From IMG/VR virus record IMGVR_UViG_3300021440_000144, positions 1 through 20,308 of that record: a stretch of DNA of 20,308 nucleotides; one strand, written 5' to 3'. A program made the position numbers and the translations under genes. Below are positions 8,799 through 15,799 of the stretch, in pieces (positions within the stretch are counted from its first letter, which is position 1; each line of letters starts with the position of its first letter). The stretch comes from a virus. A model generated the notes under the pieces. The model saw only the letters and a program-made list of their open reading frames with translations. It was not told the origin of the DNA and did no database searches.

Positions 8799-9505
8799 TA
8801 TGGGTTACCAAACAATAGCCCTAAGTCACGGAATGACCTAACGGCCATCCTAGCAGGGTTTGCCATTTGTGGTTTATCTTGTGAGTTCATTCGCTTTATA
8901 TTCGCGATTGAATTCTGCGCCTCCATCAAAACAATTTGAGACGGGTCTTTGTACTCAGGGCTAATCGCAATCGCTAGGTTATACTTGAGAGCCTTCAAAT
9001 ATCCTGGAGGCAAATTAATAGTATCCGATATTGCCGAATACGTAGAAAGTGCAGCTTGGCACTCAAGATAAAGGGTATATCCTGCTGTTGGGGTTGGGTA
9101 AAGCGTTACCACTCCTAAAGGGTATTCGCTCCTGTAATACAGATTATAGGGGTATGAAGATGAAATGGATTTAAAAGGGATCTCATCGTATTCATCCGTT
9201 CCGATTATTCTAACCGGGTAATCATTCTGACCGGTAGGATCTCGGATAAATGCTTTGAAAATTGTAATTGGACGTGTCGAGTTATCCCCTCCACTACCAA
9301 AGGTGTACTCTGATGCGGTTGTCAAAACCTGATAAATCTGAGTTTTGGCGGGTTGCATTAGAGGTTGCGTATTCCACGACTCAATGATGTCGTTTAACGC
9401 AATTAACCCATCGGCGGCTTCATTGGCTTCTGGGGCCTCTCCGGCTTGATTTACCTTAAGCAGTCTAAGGGCTGCGCCTATAACCGCTCCGACTGTCTCA
9501 GCCAT
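8798..9505 (-). CDS. P22 gp4-like head-to-tail adaptor / tail accessory factor, 235 aa
   Basis: The protein opens with a helical segment, VIGAALRLLKVNQAGE, then EAADGLIALNDIIESWNTQP. This pattern is typical of the gp4-type adaptor proteins of short-tailed phages. The beta-containing middle (EYTFGSGGD, ITIFKAFIRD, YPLGVVTLYPTPTAGYTLYL) and the helical LPPGYLKALKYNLAIAISPE also fit that family. P22 gp4 is shorter (166 aa), so this is a long variant. Gene order supports the call: coat and decoration upstream, gp10-like protein immediately downstream. A GAGG site lies 8 nt before the ATG, just downstream of the intrinsic terminator. The TTGAGG of this site therefore sits beyond the terminator's T-run. 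Confidence 0.78.
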   Translation of the reverse strand: MAETVGAVIGAALRLLKVNQAGEAPEANEAADGLIALNDIIESWNTQPLMQPAKTQIYQVLTTASEYTFGSGGDNSTRPITIFKAFIRDPTGQNDYPVRIIGTDEYDEIPFKSISSSYPYNLYYRSEYPLGVVTLYPTPTAGYTLYLECQAALSTYSAISDTINLPPGYLKALKYNLAIAISPEYKDPSQIVLMEAQNSIANIKRMNSQDKPQMANPARMAVRSFRDLGLLFGNP

Positions 9506-9516
9506 CTAAAGACCTC

Positions 9517-9549
9517 AAGAAAAGTAGGGGGCAGTCTCCCACCCCCTAC
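9517..9549 (-). terminator. Intrinsic terminator after the decoration gene
   Basis: Read on the minus strand, an 8-bp perfect stem GTAGGGGG / CCCCCTAC (arms 9542-9549 and 9524-9531) encloses a 10-nt loop and is followed at once by TTTTCTT. The stem has six G-C pairs. It stands 3 nt after the TAA of the decoration gene and before the ribosome site of the gp4-like gene. It is the best-formed terminator in the window. Confidence 0.85.
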
Positions 9550-9552
9550 GGT

Positions 9553-9960
9553 TTAAGCAGCAACGGCGCGGATAATGGCAAAGTTGATAAGGATTGCTCC
9601 CGTTTCAGCCGTACCAGCAGCAGCATTGTTATTGATAACGGTAATCGAGAACTGTCCATCAGCCACCGCCGAAACCTGAATGGAAGTGTTCAGTGCGACC
9701 GAACCGCTCTTGATGCTAGTGACTACTACGTCTCCAGCCTTCACAAAGCTATTGGTCACCACAAACACAGCCGAAGCCTCAGCCGCAAGTGAAGCGTTAT
9801 TGGTGGTAATGGTTCCGCACATGGCGTTAATGGTCACGCCAGTTGCGCGGTTTGTGGCCTGGGTTACTGCCGATCCCTGTCCAGTGGTATAACCAAATGG
9901 TTGACCATAGGACGCGGCGGTAGTCGCTGGAGCCTGATTTGAATTTGTCGAAGTAGGCAT
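9553..9960 (-). CDS. Probable capsid decoration / head protein, 135 aa
   Basis: This belongs to a small beta-rich protein type often found directly after phage major capsid genes. The Ser/Thr/Asn/Ala-rich N-terminus is followed by AVTQATNRATGVTINAMCGT, LAAEASAVFVVTNSFVKAGD, VVVTSIKSGSVALNT, and the closing ILINFAIIRAVAA. The strand pattern suggests a single beta-sandwich. The ribosome site is the strongest in the window (AGGAGG, 6 nt before ATG), implying high output. Only 56 nt separate it from the coat stop, and an intrinsic terminator closes the pair. The decoration role is inferred from position, size and expression signals; no assay-defined homologue is claimed. Confidence 0.78.
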   Translation of the reverse strand: MPTSTNSNQAPATTAASYGQPFGYTTGQGSAVTQATNRATGVTINAMCGTITTNNASLAAEASAVFVVTNSFVKAGDVVVTSIKSGSVALNTSIQVSAVADGQFSITVINNNAAAGTAETGAILINFAIIRAVAA

Positions 9961-9984
9961 CTTAGCCTCCTATAAAAATGGTTT

Positions 9985-10010
9985 ACCCCTGTCGCGCTAT
10001 GCTAAGGGGT
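9985..10010 (-). other. Coat-decoration intergenic hairpin
   Basis: On the minus strand the 6-bp arms ACCCCT and AGGGGT (10005-10010 and 9985-9990) flank a 14-nt loop just after the coat stop codon. A T5 tract occurs only 6 nt further on, so this is at best a weak terminator or a transcript-stabilising hairpin. Confidence 0.4.
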
Positions 10011-10016
10011 TAAGGG

Positions 10017-11216
10017 TTAAGGGGTGTAGATGCGGCAAGCCATCGAAGGCTCAACCACTACGGCTCCCATGAGGATATCCCAGCGCATGTATTGTTGGCG
10101 TGTCAGGATATTGTAACCCGTGACCACCGACATGGACACTCCATCCTCCACCATTCGCGTACCGGTGGCACCGGAACCGGGAGCGGGATTCTCCAAGTCA
10201 CAGAAGCCAACGGCAGCGAAGTCGGGATGGAATGCCAGACCTTGAGGATAAGCAGTAGAAGCCGCACCCAAAAACAAGACGGCATCATTGGCAGCCGGAA
10301 GACCGGTCACGTTCTGATATTGTCCGCTTGAGATAATGGGAGGGCTAAAGGAAACTGAACCAGCACCACCGGCATAATCAGCGGTAACAACGAATTTCTT
10401 CAGGTCTCCGGTTGATTGCTTGGTAAGCTTGTTCACCGAGTAAACCCCGGCAATAGTGAAAACATCACCCTTCTTCGCTGTTCCGGTACCGGTCTTAACC
10501 ACCAGGGTAGTCGCACCAGAAGCAGGAGCGGATGTCACCTGGTAAGCGGTGTCAAAGCTTCCCGTGGTGTGGGTGTAGACGTTTTGGCTCATGCCGAAAT
10601 TGAAGCCAAGCGAAGGAATCGTGATGATACCGTCACTATATTGCTGGCTGATGTTCTTGGCATTGTTGAACAATGCTGCAGAACTCGAAACAAGCTGCTT
10701 CATACCTTTTGGCGAAAGAACAACTGTTCTTCGTCCGTCGCGAGGGCAAGAGGCATTGTCCAAGTCAACACCAGCATTCAGGATGTCATCGGAATCCAAG
10801 TTCGTCACCGGAAGGGTAACGGCATTGGCCACACCTTGGGCGCAGGTCTGGTAGACGTATTGGTCAACCTTGGCGGCGAGGGTAGCCATGATTGGCTTGA
10901 CTCGATACTCAAGGAATCCATCGACGTCTTGGGTGAGTTCGGCATCAGTGTATGAGATATCTACACCGAAAACCTTAGAGCGAACCATGGGAACGCTCTT
11001 TTGCTCCATGTCTTGTACTGACATATTGAAGGTATCGGTGCGAACCGTCACCTCTTGGTGGGTGCGAAGGTTGATTGCTTGTCCGGCCTTAGCACCATTG
11101 AACTTGTAGGTGTCGTCGTAGTGTGGGCCTAAAGCGTTGGTAATAACCGAGTTATTACGGAAGCTGACCATCGATCCTGGTAGGACGATGTCATTGATAA
11201 GGTTTGTGTTAGCCAT
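10017..11216 (-). CDS. Major capsid (coat) protein, P22 gp5-like, 399 aa
   Basis: The sequence follows the P22-type coat layout on the HK97 fold. The N-terminal arm is followed by TDTFNMSVQDMEQKSVPMVR, YTDAELTQDVDGFLEYRVKP and the spine-helix segment IMATLAAKVDQYVYQ (about residues 60-123). An inserted I-domain lies at about residues 225-320, with the typical KKGDVFTIAGV and NKLTKQSTGDLKKFVV. The P-domain resumes with AYPQGLAFHPDFAAV, and the C-terminus has SMSVVTGYNILTRQQYMRWD. P22 gp5 is 430 aa. The ATG has an AGGAG site 7 nt upstream. Sampled 60-nt lines of this gene reach 47-63% GC against about 40% in a sampled ejection-gene line, consistent with codon selection for a highly made protein. 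Scaffold lies upstream, decoration downstream. Confidence 0.93.
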   Translation of the reverse strand: MANTNLINDIVLPGSMVSFRNNSVITNALGPHYDDTYKFNGAKAGQAINLRTHQEVTVRTDTFNMSVQDMEQKSVPMVRSKVFGVDISYTDAELTQDVDGFLEYRVKPIMATLAAKVDQYVYQTCAQGVANAVTLPVTNLDSDDILNAGVDLDNASCPRDGRRTVVLSPKGMKQLVSSSAALFNNAKNISQQYSDGIITIPSLGFNFGMSQNVYTHTTGSFDTAYQVTSAPASGATTLVVKTGTGTAKKGDVFTIAGVYSVNKLTKQSTGDLKKFVVTADYAGGAGSVSFSPPIISSGQYQNVTGLPAANDAVLFLGAASTAYPQGLAFHPDFAAVGFCDLENPAPGSGATGTRMVEDGVSMSVVTGYNILTRQQYMRWDILMGAVVVEPSMACRIYTP

Positions 11217-11271
11217 GATAGGCTCCTAAGCTGTTTTGGTTTAGCGAATAGGAGCGACATAAAGTCGGGGT

Positions 11272-11304
11272 TGAGGGCGCACACCCTCAGCGGTTTTCGC
11301 GCTG
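11272..11304 (-). promoter_or_regulatory. Two overlapping hairpins in the scaffold-coat leader
   Basis: Immediately after the scaffold stop, the minus-strand transcript can form CAGCG-(7)-CGCTG (arms 11300-11304 and 11288-11292) or TGAGGG-(6)-CCCTCA (arms 11284-11289 and 11272-11277). The arms share two bases, so full forms of both compete. There is no T-run, so termination is unlikely. Scaffold and coat are needed in different amounts, so mRNA processing or pausing here is plausible but unproven. Confidence 0.45.
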
Positions 11305-11305
11305 T

Positions 11306-12100
11306 TTAACGAAGACGATTTATACGAGCAGCATACTCTGGAAAGGTTTCCTTTGACTTATCAAAGGCTTTTCCTGTTGGAGCCTGTACTCGTGGTGCGC
11401 TGCCTCTTTCCGAACGTGTCGGATTTGGCGCGGTGCTAATGGTTTTGACTGGTTTAGCTTCCAGCTTTGCAACTAACTTGCCCATTAGAAAGATTCTTTC
11501 TTTTGGCGACGCGCTGGCGATCTCCTCCAGTTCATCGGGATTGGTACCGAGGTACTTAACAATCTTTGGGCCTTGTTTCTTAGCTGCTAAAATCGTGTCT
11601 TGGATTTCTGGGGCATCATACACCTCAACAATCCGGTCAATCTCTTTCTCGTAATCATGGAACTTCGGTTCCTCTTTGATTACTTCAGCTCGTCCGGCAA
11701 TGTAAGCCTTTTGCTGCTCGTCAAGCCTAGCCTTTCGGTCTTCATCGGCTTGTTTAATTTTCAGCTTTCGCTCTTCCTCAGAACGAATCTTTTCCCGCTC
11801 CTGATTCTTCCAGGCTTCGCGGTCCTCATTGTACTTGTCCCGGTCTGAATAATCGTCAGGGTCCGGCTCCCGCTTGATAACCGTTTTGGACTTGATTTCG
11901 TCCAGCTCCCTTTGAAGGGCTTCGGCTTTTCGCTCGGCCTCTCTTCGGTGGAATGTCTGGGCTTTTAATCGGTCACTTAGGCGGTTACGGGCCTTCTCTT
12001 TTGCCTCTTGGTCTTGCTCTTTATTCTCGGCGACTTCGGTTTCTGAGCCTTCGGTTTTAACTTCGGTCTCAGTTGCGGTATCTTCGATTTGTTCTAGCAA
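11306..12100 (-). CDS. Scaffolding protein, 264 aa (TTG start)
   Basis: The product is highly charged and mostly helical. An acidic N-terminus (ETEVKTEGSETEVAENKEQD) is followed by a long coiled coil (about residues 30-135) with FHRREAERKAEALQRELDEI. Next come the PDPDDYSDRDKYNEDREAW motif seen in podovirus scaffolds, a helical domain, and a basic C-terminal tail ending in EYAARINRLR. The basic end is reminiscent of the coat-binding helix-turn-helix of P22 scaffold. Position directly before the coat supports the call; P22 gp8 is 303 aa. The only plausible in-frame start is TTG at 12098-12100, with only a weak GGGG 5 nt upstream. The frame is also open back to the TAA of the preceding gene, so a non-standard start further upstream is possible. 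Confidence 0.85.
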   Translation of the reverse strand: MLEQIEDTATETEVKTEGSETEVAENKEQDQEAKEKARNRLSDRLKAQTFHRREAERKAEALQRELDEIKSKTVIKREPDPDDYSDRDKYNEDREAWKNQEREKIRSEEERKLKIKQADEDRKARLDEQQKAYIAGRAEVIKEEPKFHDYEKEIDRIVEVYDAPEIQDTILAAKKQGPKIVKYLGTNPDELEEIASASPKERIFLMGKLVAKLEAKPVKTISTAPNPTRSERGSAPRVQAPTGKAFDKSKETFPEYAARINRLR

Positions 12101-12154
12101 GGTTACCCCGTTTTCCCTAAATATATCACTTCTTGGTGTTTCCGGCCATTTATT

Positions 12155-13213
12155 TTAGCCGATAGCCTCGATAATAGCCAAAATTAGAGCTATATCGTCC
12201 TCTTCTTCGATAATTTGAGGCGCATTTCCGGATACAGCCTCAGATTTTTGGCTGTAATCTGGGAAACTATCAAGTATTGACTCAATGGTTTCCTCGATTA
12301 CCGGAGCGATTTCCTCAGGCTCTTTCTCGATAACCGGAGATTCTTGGATAGTCTTACGCATGGGGATTCCGTAGACGGCCTCCATGCCTTTTATTTGGTC
12401 TTCGGTGAATTCCTGGGATACCTCTGGGGCTACTTGGCTGATAGCCTCAATGATTTTTTCCTCTTTTTTCTTCTTTGATTTCCTCTTTTTTGGGAGATCA
12501 ACAATAACAGAACCGCCTGTGGTGATCCGGTTACCGGCGGACCCGAAAGATGACATGGTATCGTCGGATTCGGTGACAGATATTGTTCCATCTGTCGATG
12601 TGAACCCCATAATAGCGGCAACGTCATCGGCTTCAGTTTGGGCGATTACGCCTACAATTATCGGAGTTCCTGAAATTGCGACTACGTCATCATCATCAGT
12701 AACGGAAATAGTTCCATATACCCCATTCCCAGATGATCCAGAGATTGATGATGTATCGTTAGACTCTGTTTGAGCAATCGCCCCGACAATTGTTGTTGTT
12801 CCAGAAACCGAAATAGCATCATTAGATTCCGTGACAGCTAAGGAACCAACTATGGTTGTGGTTGCGGTGATTGATGAAGAATCATTCGCCTCGGTTTGTG
12901 CTATTGTGCCATCTACTCCAGTATTTCCGATTATCGAACTTGCGTCATTCGTCTCTGTTTGAGCAATAGACCCGATTATGGTTGTAGTGCCGGATATTAC
13001 CGAAGTGTCGCTTGATTCAGTTTGAGCGAGTGCTCCAGATACAACAGGAGACCCAGAGATTGAAGATGTATCCGAATCCTCGGTTACAGCGATGGTTCCG
13101 GTAATCGAAGACGCTAAATCAATTAAATCCTTATCAAACCAGGCTAAATTGATTAACAGGGGGTCGAACCACGCATCCCCCACGGTCAATTCATCAAAAA
13201 AGCCCAGAGACAT
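12155..13213 (-). CDS. Repeat-containing putative structural protein, 352 aa
   Basis: The start chosen is the ATG at 13211-13213, which forms TAATG with the preceding stop; a TTG nine bases upstream is less likely. The N-terminus (FFDELTVGDAWFDPLLINLA) is a short amphipathic segment. Nine imperfect repeats of about 21 residues follow (about residues 37-230) with the pattern G-[TSAV]-[IL]-[AS]-[QV]-T-[ED]-x-x-D, for example AIAQTESNDTSSISG. Then come a Lys-rich patch (LPKKRKSKKKKEEK) and an acidic, helical C-terminus rich in Glu and Ile. Repeats like these occur in phage structural proteins and probably fold as short beta hairpins. The function is unknown; attachment to the head or tail surface is an inference. 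It is the last gene of the block before the scaffold. Confidence 0.75.
   Translation of the reverse strand: MSLGFFDELTVGDAWFDPLLINLAWFDKDLIDLASSITGTIAVTEDSDTSSISGSPVVSGALAQTESSDTSVISGTTTIIGSIAQTETNDASSIIGNTGVDGTIAQTEANDSSSITATTTIVGSLAVTESNDAISVSGTTTIVGAIAQTESNDTSSISGSSGNGVYGTISVTDDDDVVAISGTPIIVGVIAQTEADDVAAIMGFTSTDGTISVTESDDTMSSFGSAGNRITTGGSVIVDLPKKRKSKKKKEEKIIEAISQVAPEVSQEFTEDQIKGMEAVYGIPMRKTIQESPVIEKEPEEIAPVIEETIESILDSFPDYSQKSEAVSGNAPQIIEEEDDIALILAIIEAIG
12526..13105 (-). repeat. Nine tandem ~63-nt coding repeats
   Basis: Within the repeat protein gene, units of 63 nt (one of 69 and one of 72) repeat in frame. The strongest shared words encode the Ala-Gln-Thr-Glu and Asp-Asp positions and the TTTIVG linker. 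Copies differ at many synonymous sites, so the array is old or selected for protein pattern rather than freshly duplicated. Confidence 0.8.
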
Positions 13214-14067
13214 TAGGCCCAAGTCCCAGAAGTTGCAACCGTGTTGTCACCTATGGCGGTCAGACGGAAAAAGGAATTTCTCTTAACCGTAATCGTTCCG
13301 GTAGGATTTGCGCTGAAAGTGAACTGAGGTATTAGGGTGCCCGTCGCATTAATTCTGATAACACCCTTGATTTGGATATATGTGGCAGCTTGGGTGCCAG
13401 CAGCATCAACAGTTGCATTAGATGCCGAAGTAACATTAATTCCGCTAAAGGTTGAGCTAATGGTGTCGGCTGCGGTTCTATGGGCTTGCGCGTAATAGTC
13501 GATAGATGTAAGCGTCGCTGTTCCGCCAAAGCTAAGACCAGTCGAATGAGATGTTGCCCCATGGGTAATCTTAAGCATGCCATCCATTAAAAAACTGGTT
13601 GTAGCGGGTACCGTAAGGCTTCCGTTAGTCGGGAACCATGGCTGCGCCGAAGTACCTGCCGTTCCGCCAGTATCATCAGCAGTAAGAACTTTGAACAGGC
13701 TAGGTCCAGTGTTTGCAGTATACAGATACCAGCCAACCCCCTCTACATACGAAAGGGTTTCACCGGCTTGTAGAACTGTTTTGAACAGTTCGTAAAGCGT
13801 TCCATTCGCGTTGTATTGGACGGTGATATAGGTCGCTATTGAGGCGTCCTTATTCCTGATATTGATGTTCTTCGCATTTCTCGTAGTTGATGCGCCAGGA
13901 GATCCGACTATGGTTGTTCCAGTTGTCGCCGTGGTAATTGCGGTATTCGTCTTTCCGAAGGAAATGGTTCCCGCATTGTTATCAACCCAAGAGGCATGAA
14001 CATCGATTGTTGATGTTGTGCTCGTGATAACTGAAATAAGGTCTGTGGTTGCTGCAAGGAGAAGCAT
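13213..14067 (-). CDS. Beta-rich putative virion accessory protein, 284 aa
   Basis: The N-terminal half resembles a protein type common in phage structural clusters: MLLLAATTDLISVITSTTST, then VDVHASWVD-like strands, NAKNINIRNKDASIATYITV, and LFKTVLQAGETLSYVEGVGW. The second half, from about residue 140, forms another beta-rich domain: FPTNGSLTVPATTSFLMDGM, HGATSHSTGLSFGGTATLTS, and a final KRNSFFRLTAIGDN. The content is Thr/Ser/Ala-rich with almost no Cys and no enzyme motif. An AGGA site 5 nt before the ATG overlaps the previous stop codon, and the stop overlaps the start of the repeat-protein gene. A head-surface or fibre-associated role is inferred from fold style and location only. Confidence 0.75.
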   Translation of the reverse strand: MLLLAATTDLISVITSTTSTIDVHASWVDNNAGTISFGKTNTAITTATTGTTIVGSPGASTTRNAKNINIRNKDASIATYITVQYNANGTLYELFKTVLQAGETLSYVEGVGWYLYTANTGPSLFKVLTADDTGGTAGTSAQPWFPTNGSLTVPATTSFLMDGMLKITHGATSHSTGLSFGGTATLTSIDYYAQAHRTAADTISSTFSGINVTSASNATVDAAGTQAATYIQIKGVIRINATGTLIPQFTFSANPTGTITVKRNSFFRLTAIGDNTVATSGTWA

Positions 14068-14069
14068 GT

Positions 14070-15236
14070 TTATCCTAACGGAGGGAATTTCCTCAATGTT
14101 GGTCTAACGCCCGGCGTTTCAATTGAACTGTTGTAGAAGTAAAGCGAATCCGTTGCTTTATTCATCAGGATATATCCGCGAATATCCGTGTTATTGTTTA
14201 CGCATTGGAATCGGCCATACGTGCCATTTGCCCATGGGCTTGTGGGGGTGCTTCCAGAGCCTGGGGTAATGAGTTTCCATGTCCAAGGGTCACCGTTCTG
14301 ATACGGATTCGCAGCGGGAGGGATTAACTCGTAAATCTTTTTACCAGCACCATCGAACCAAAAGACGAATCTGTCCCTCAGTGAATCCCACCCCAATGTT
14401 CCAATGGTAGCGGTTCCGGTTCCGTCTGCACGCGCCGGAATATCTCCCCTAGTTCTGGGACGATAATAATCCCCAGTTAAACCATTTACAGCATCGAAGA
14501 AGGATAGACCGTTTGAGTTGTCCCACAAACACCAAATCCCTCGGGTATTATCCATTGCAGACATACCGCCGCCACCATATCCTAGGGGGCTTTTGAATGT
14601 GTCATCACTAAAAGTCCCAGCCGCAACATTAAAGTAACCGGCATGGTTTGCGGAATTCTTATGATAAAAAACCCTACCAGCAGCAGGATAATAAGCGGCG
14701 ACATCGCAGTTTCCAGATGTCAGGTTTGCAAATGTTGACCACGGTTGATTGGTATTCGGTCCGGTCTGATTGAAATTGAATGCATGCATTTCCGTTCCAC
14801 CGCCCGAATCGATGTAACGGAAAATGACACCCATCATCAGCATGATGTTGTTGGTACCATCATTGATATAAACTGCGGTGTTGTAGGTATGCCGAGAAAC
14901 AGGATTACCACTTCCGTCTGTATTGATGTCTTGAGGCGCGGGAGATGTTGGATTCCTTAGCTTATTCCATGCTGGGGAATTATTCTCAAGCGGGCCAAAG
15001 GCGTAGATCTCATTACCCGAATAATCGGTATGTCCACCTCCCCAAGGAATCAAGAAAGTCCCAGTGGTTTGGGTGGAGCCTATGTAAAGCCCACCAGTGA
15101 CTAGAATAGCCCCACCCCACGCTTCCATTTGCTTTCCACCACTGGTTTCCATAACCCCACTAGAGCTAAGGACGGAGCTAGGAATAGCCGCCCATTCGCC
15201 CTTTGGAATCGCTTGGTACCAGGTTGGTGAAGCCAT
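14070..15236 (-). CDS. Putative beta-propeller (kelch / galactose-oxidase-like) protein, 388 aa
   Basis: The sequence is rich in Trp, Gly, Asn and Tyr and shows blade-like repeats: the N-terminal WAAIP region, then FLIPWGGGHTDYSGNEIYAF (about residues 61-80), PVSRHTYNTAVYI, MLMMGVIFRYIDSGGGTEMH, DVAAYYPAAGRVFYH, TLGWDSLRDRFVFWFDGAGK, and WANGTYGRFQCVNNNTDIRG. GGGHTDYxGNExYAF is typical of kelch or galactose-oxidase-like propellers. No Cys-Tyr copper site or hydrolase signature can be assigned, and there is no signal peptide. Start and stop are tightly packed between neighbours. A carbohydrate-binding or surface role in the virion is an inference. It could instead be an unrelated all-beta protein. 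Confidence 0.75.
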   Translation of the reverse strand: MASPTWYQAIPKGEWAAIPSSVLSSSGVMETSGGKQMEAWGGAILVTGGLYIGSTQTTGTFLIPWGGGHTDYSGNEIYAFGPLENNSPAWNKLRNPTSPAPQDINTDGSGNPVSRHTYNTAVYINDGTNNIMLMMGVIFRYIDSGGGTEMHAFNFNQTGPNTNQPWSTFANLTSGNCDVAAYYPAAGRVFYHKNSANHAGYFNVAAGTFSDDTFKSPLGYGGGGMSAMDNTRGIWCLWDNSNGLSFFDAVNGLTGDYYRPRTRGDIPARADGTGTATIGTLGWDSLRDRFVFWFDGAGKKIYELIPPAANPYQNGDPWTWKLITPGSGSTPTSPWANGTYGRFQCVNNNTDIRGYILMNKATDSLYFYNSSIETPGVRPTLRKFPPLG

Positions 15237-15237
15237 T

Positions 15238-15633
15238 TTATGCGTTACCTCGGGTGATGGTTGCGCTCGAAATGCTGACCGGCTGGGTTGCCACGATTGT
15301 CGTGGTCGTGAGATTCAAATCAGAACCGGAAGTACCGACGTTTCCATCCATAACATGCGTAGTACCATCTGATTTTACAATACGAAACCATGTAGCCGTA
15401 CCTGATGCATTTGCCGATGAGTCCTGAGTAATTGAATTAAGCGTAAGCACGCCTGATGATGCCGATGGGGCAAATGTTGCGTTGCAAGTTAATTCGGCCA
15501 ATAGAGTTGTCGCGGTTCCGCCTGTTGCTGGGCGCGTGCCGTCGTAAATGCGAAGCAAGCAGCTACCAGCCGCAAATGTAGTGATGGCGTCAAGCTGGTC
15601 GTTTCTTAGGAGGACGTTATAACCTAGAGCCAT
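15238..15633 (-). CDS. Conserved phage structural-cluster protein, 131 aa, unknown function
   Basis: This belongs to a recognisable small family found in many phage morphogenesis regions. It has FAAGSCLLRIYDGTRPATGG near residues 20-39, LLAELTCNATFAPSASSGVL, ITQDSSANASGTATWFRIVK, DGTTHVMDGNVGTSGSDLNL, and a closing ISSATITRGNA. The strand pattern indicates one beta-sandwich domain. No catalytic motif is visible. An AAAGGGG site lies 6 nt before the ATG, and the preceding 54-aa gene ends one base upstream. A part in virion decoration is possible. The family's function is not known to me. Confidence 0.8.
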   Translation of the reverse strand: MALGYNVLLRNDQLDAITTFAAGSCLLRIYDGTRPATGGTATTLLAELTCNATFAPSASSGVLTLNSITQDSSANASGTATWFRIVKSDGTTHVMDGNVGTSGSDLNLTTTTIVATQPVSISSATITRGNA

Positions 15634-15634
15634 T

Positions 15635-15799
15635 TTAAGCCCCTTTCTTTAAGATGATTTTTGCCGCACTACCTGCGACTTGCCAAATCAAGCTAAAGGT
15701 CGAATTGGCTTTGATTGGTAACTTTTCTACAACGTATTCCCAGATGAAGACAATGACAGCCGTTGCAATCTCTGGGTGATTTTTGATTGATTCGATCAT
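15635..15799 (-). CDS. Small hydrophobic membrane-associated protein, 54 aa
   Basis: The start ATG overlaps the previous gene's TGA as ATGA, with GGGAG 5 nt upstream, and the TAA is one base before the next ATG. The product begins MIESIKNHPEIATAVIVFIW, continues with EYVVEKLPIKANSTFSLIWQ, and ends in a basic IILKKGA. Residues about 11-24 could be one membrane segment or an amphipathic helix, and the KANSTFSLIW part resembles a motif in small conserved phage proteins. There is no Cys, so it is not an Rz1-type lipoprotein. The tight coupling to the upstream membrane protein suggests the two act together. A holin-like role is possible but unproven. Confidence 0.72.
   Translation of the reverse strand: MIESIKNHPEIATAVIVFIWEYVVEKLPIKANSTFSLIWQVAGSAAKIILKKGA

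Noticed and set aside
10416-10955. 179-codon plus-strand ORF opposite the coat gene
   Set aside because: It is antisense to a clearly recognised coat protein, has no family resemblance, and all other genes are on the minus strand.
12430-12627. 65-codon minus-strand ORF in another frame of the repeat-protein gene
   Set aside because: It overlaps the repeats and Lys-rich region fully, has no ribosome site and no recognisable pattern.
12526-13105. Regularly spaced repeats that could suggest a CRISPR array
   Set aside because: The repeats are degenerate, in frame, a multiple of three long and encode one protein pattern. There are no identical repeats with unique spacers.
13214-13222. TTG start for the repeat protein, three codons upstream of the chosen ATG
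   Set aside because: The ATG at 13211-13213 makes the TAATG junction seen at several other genes in the window and needs no rare start.
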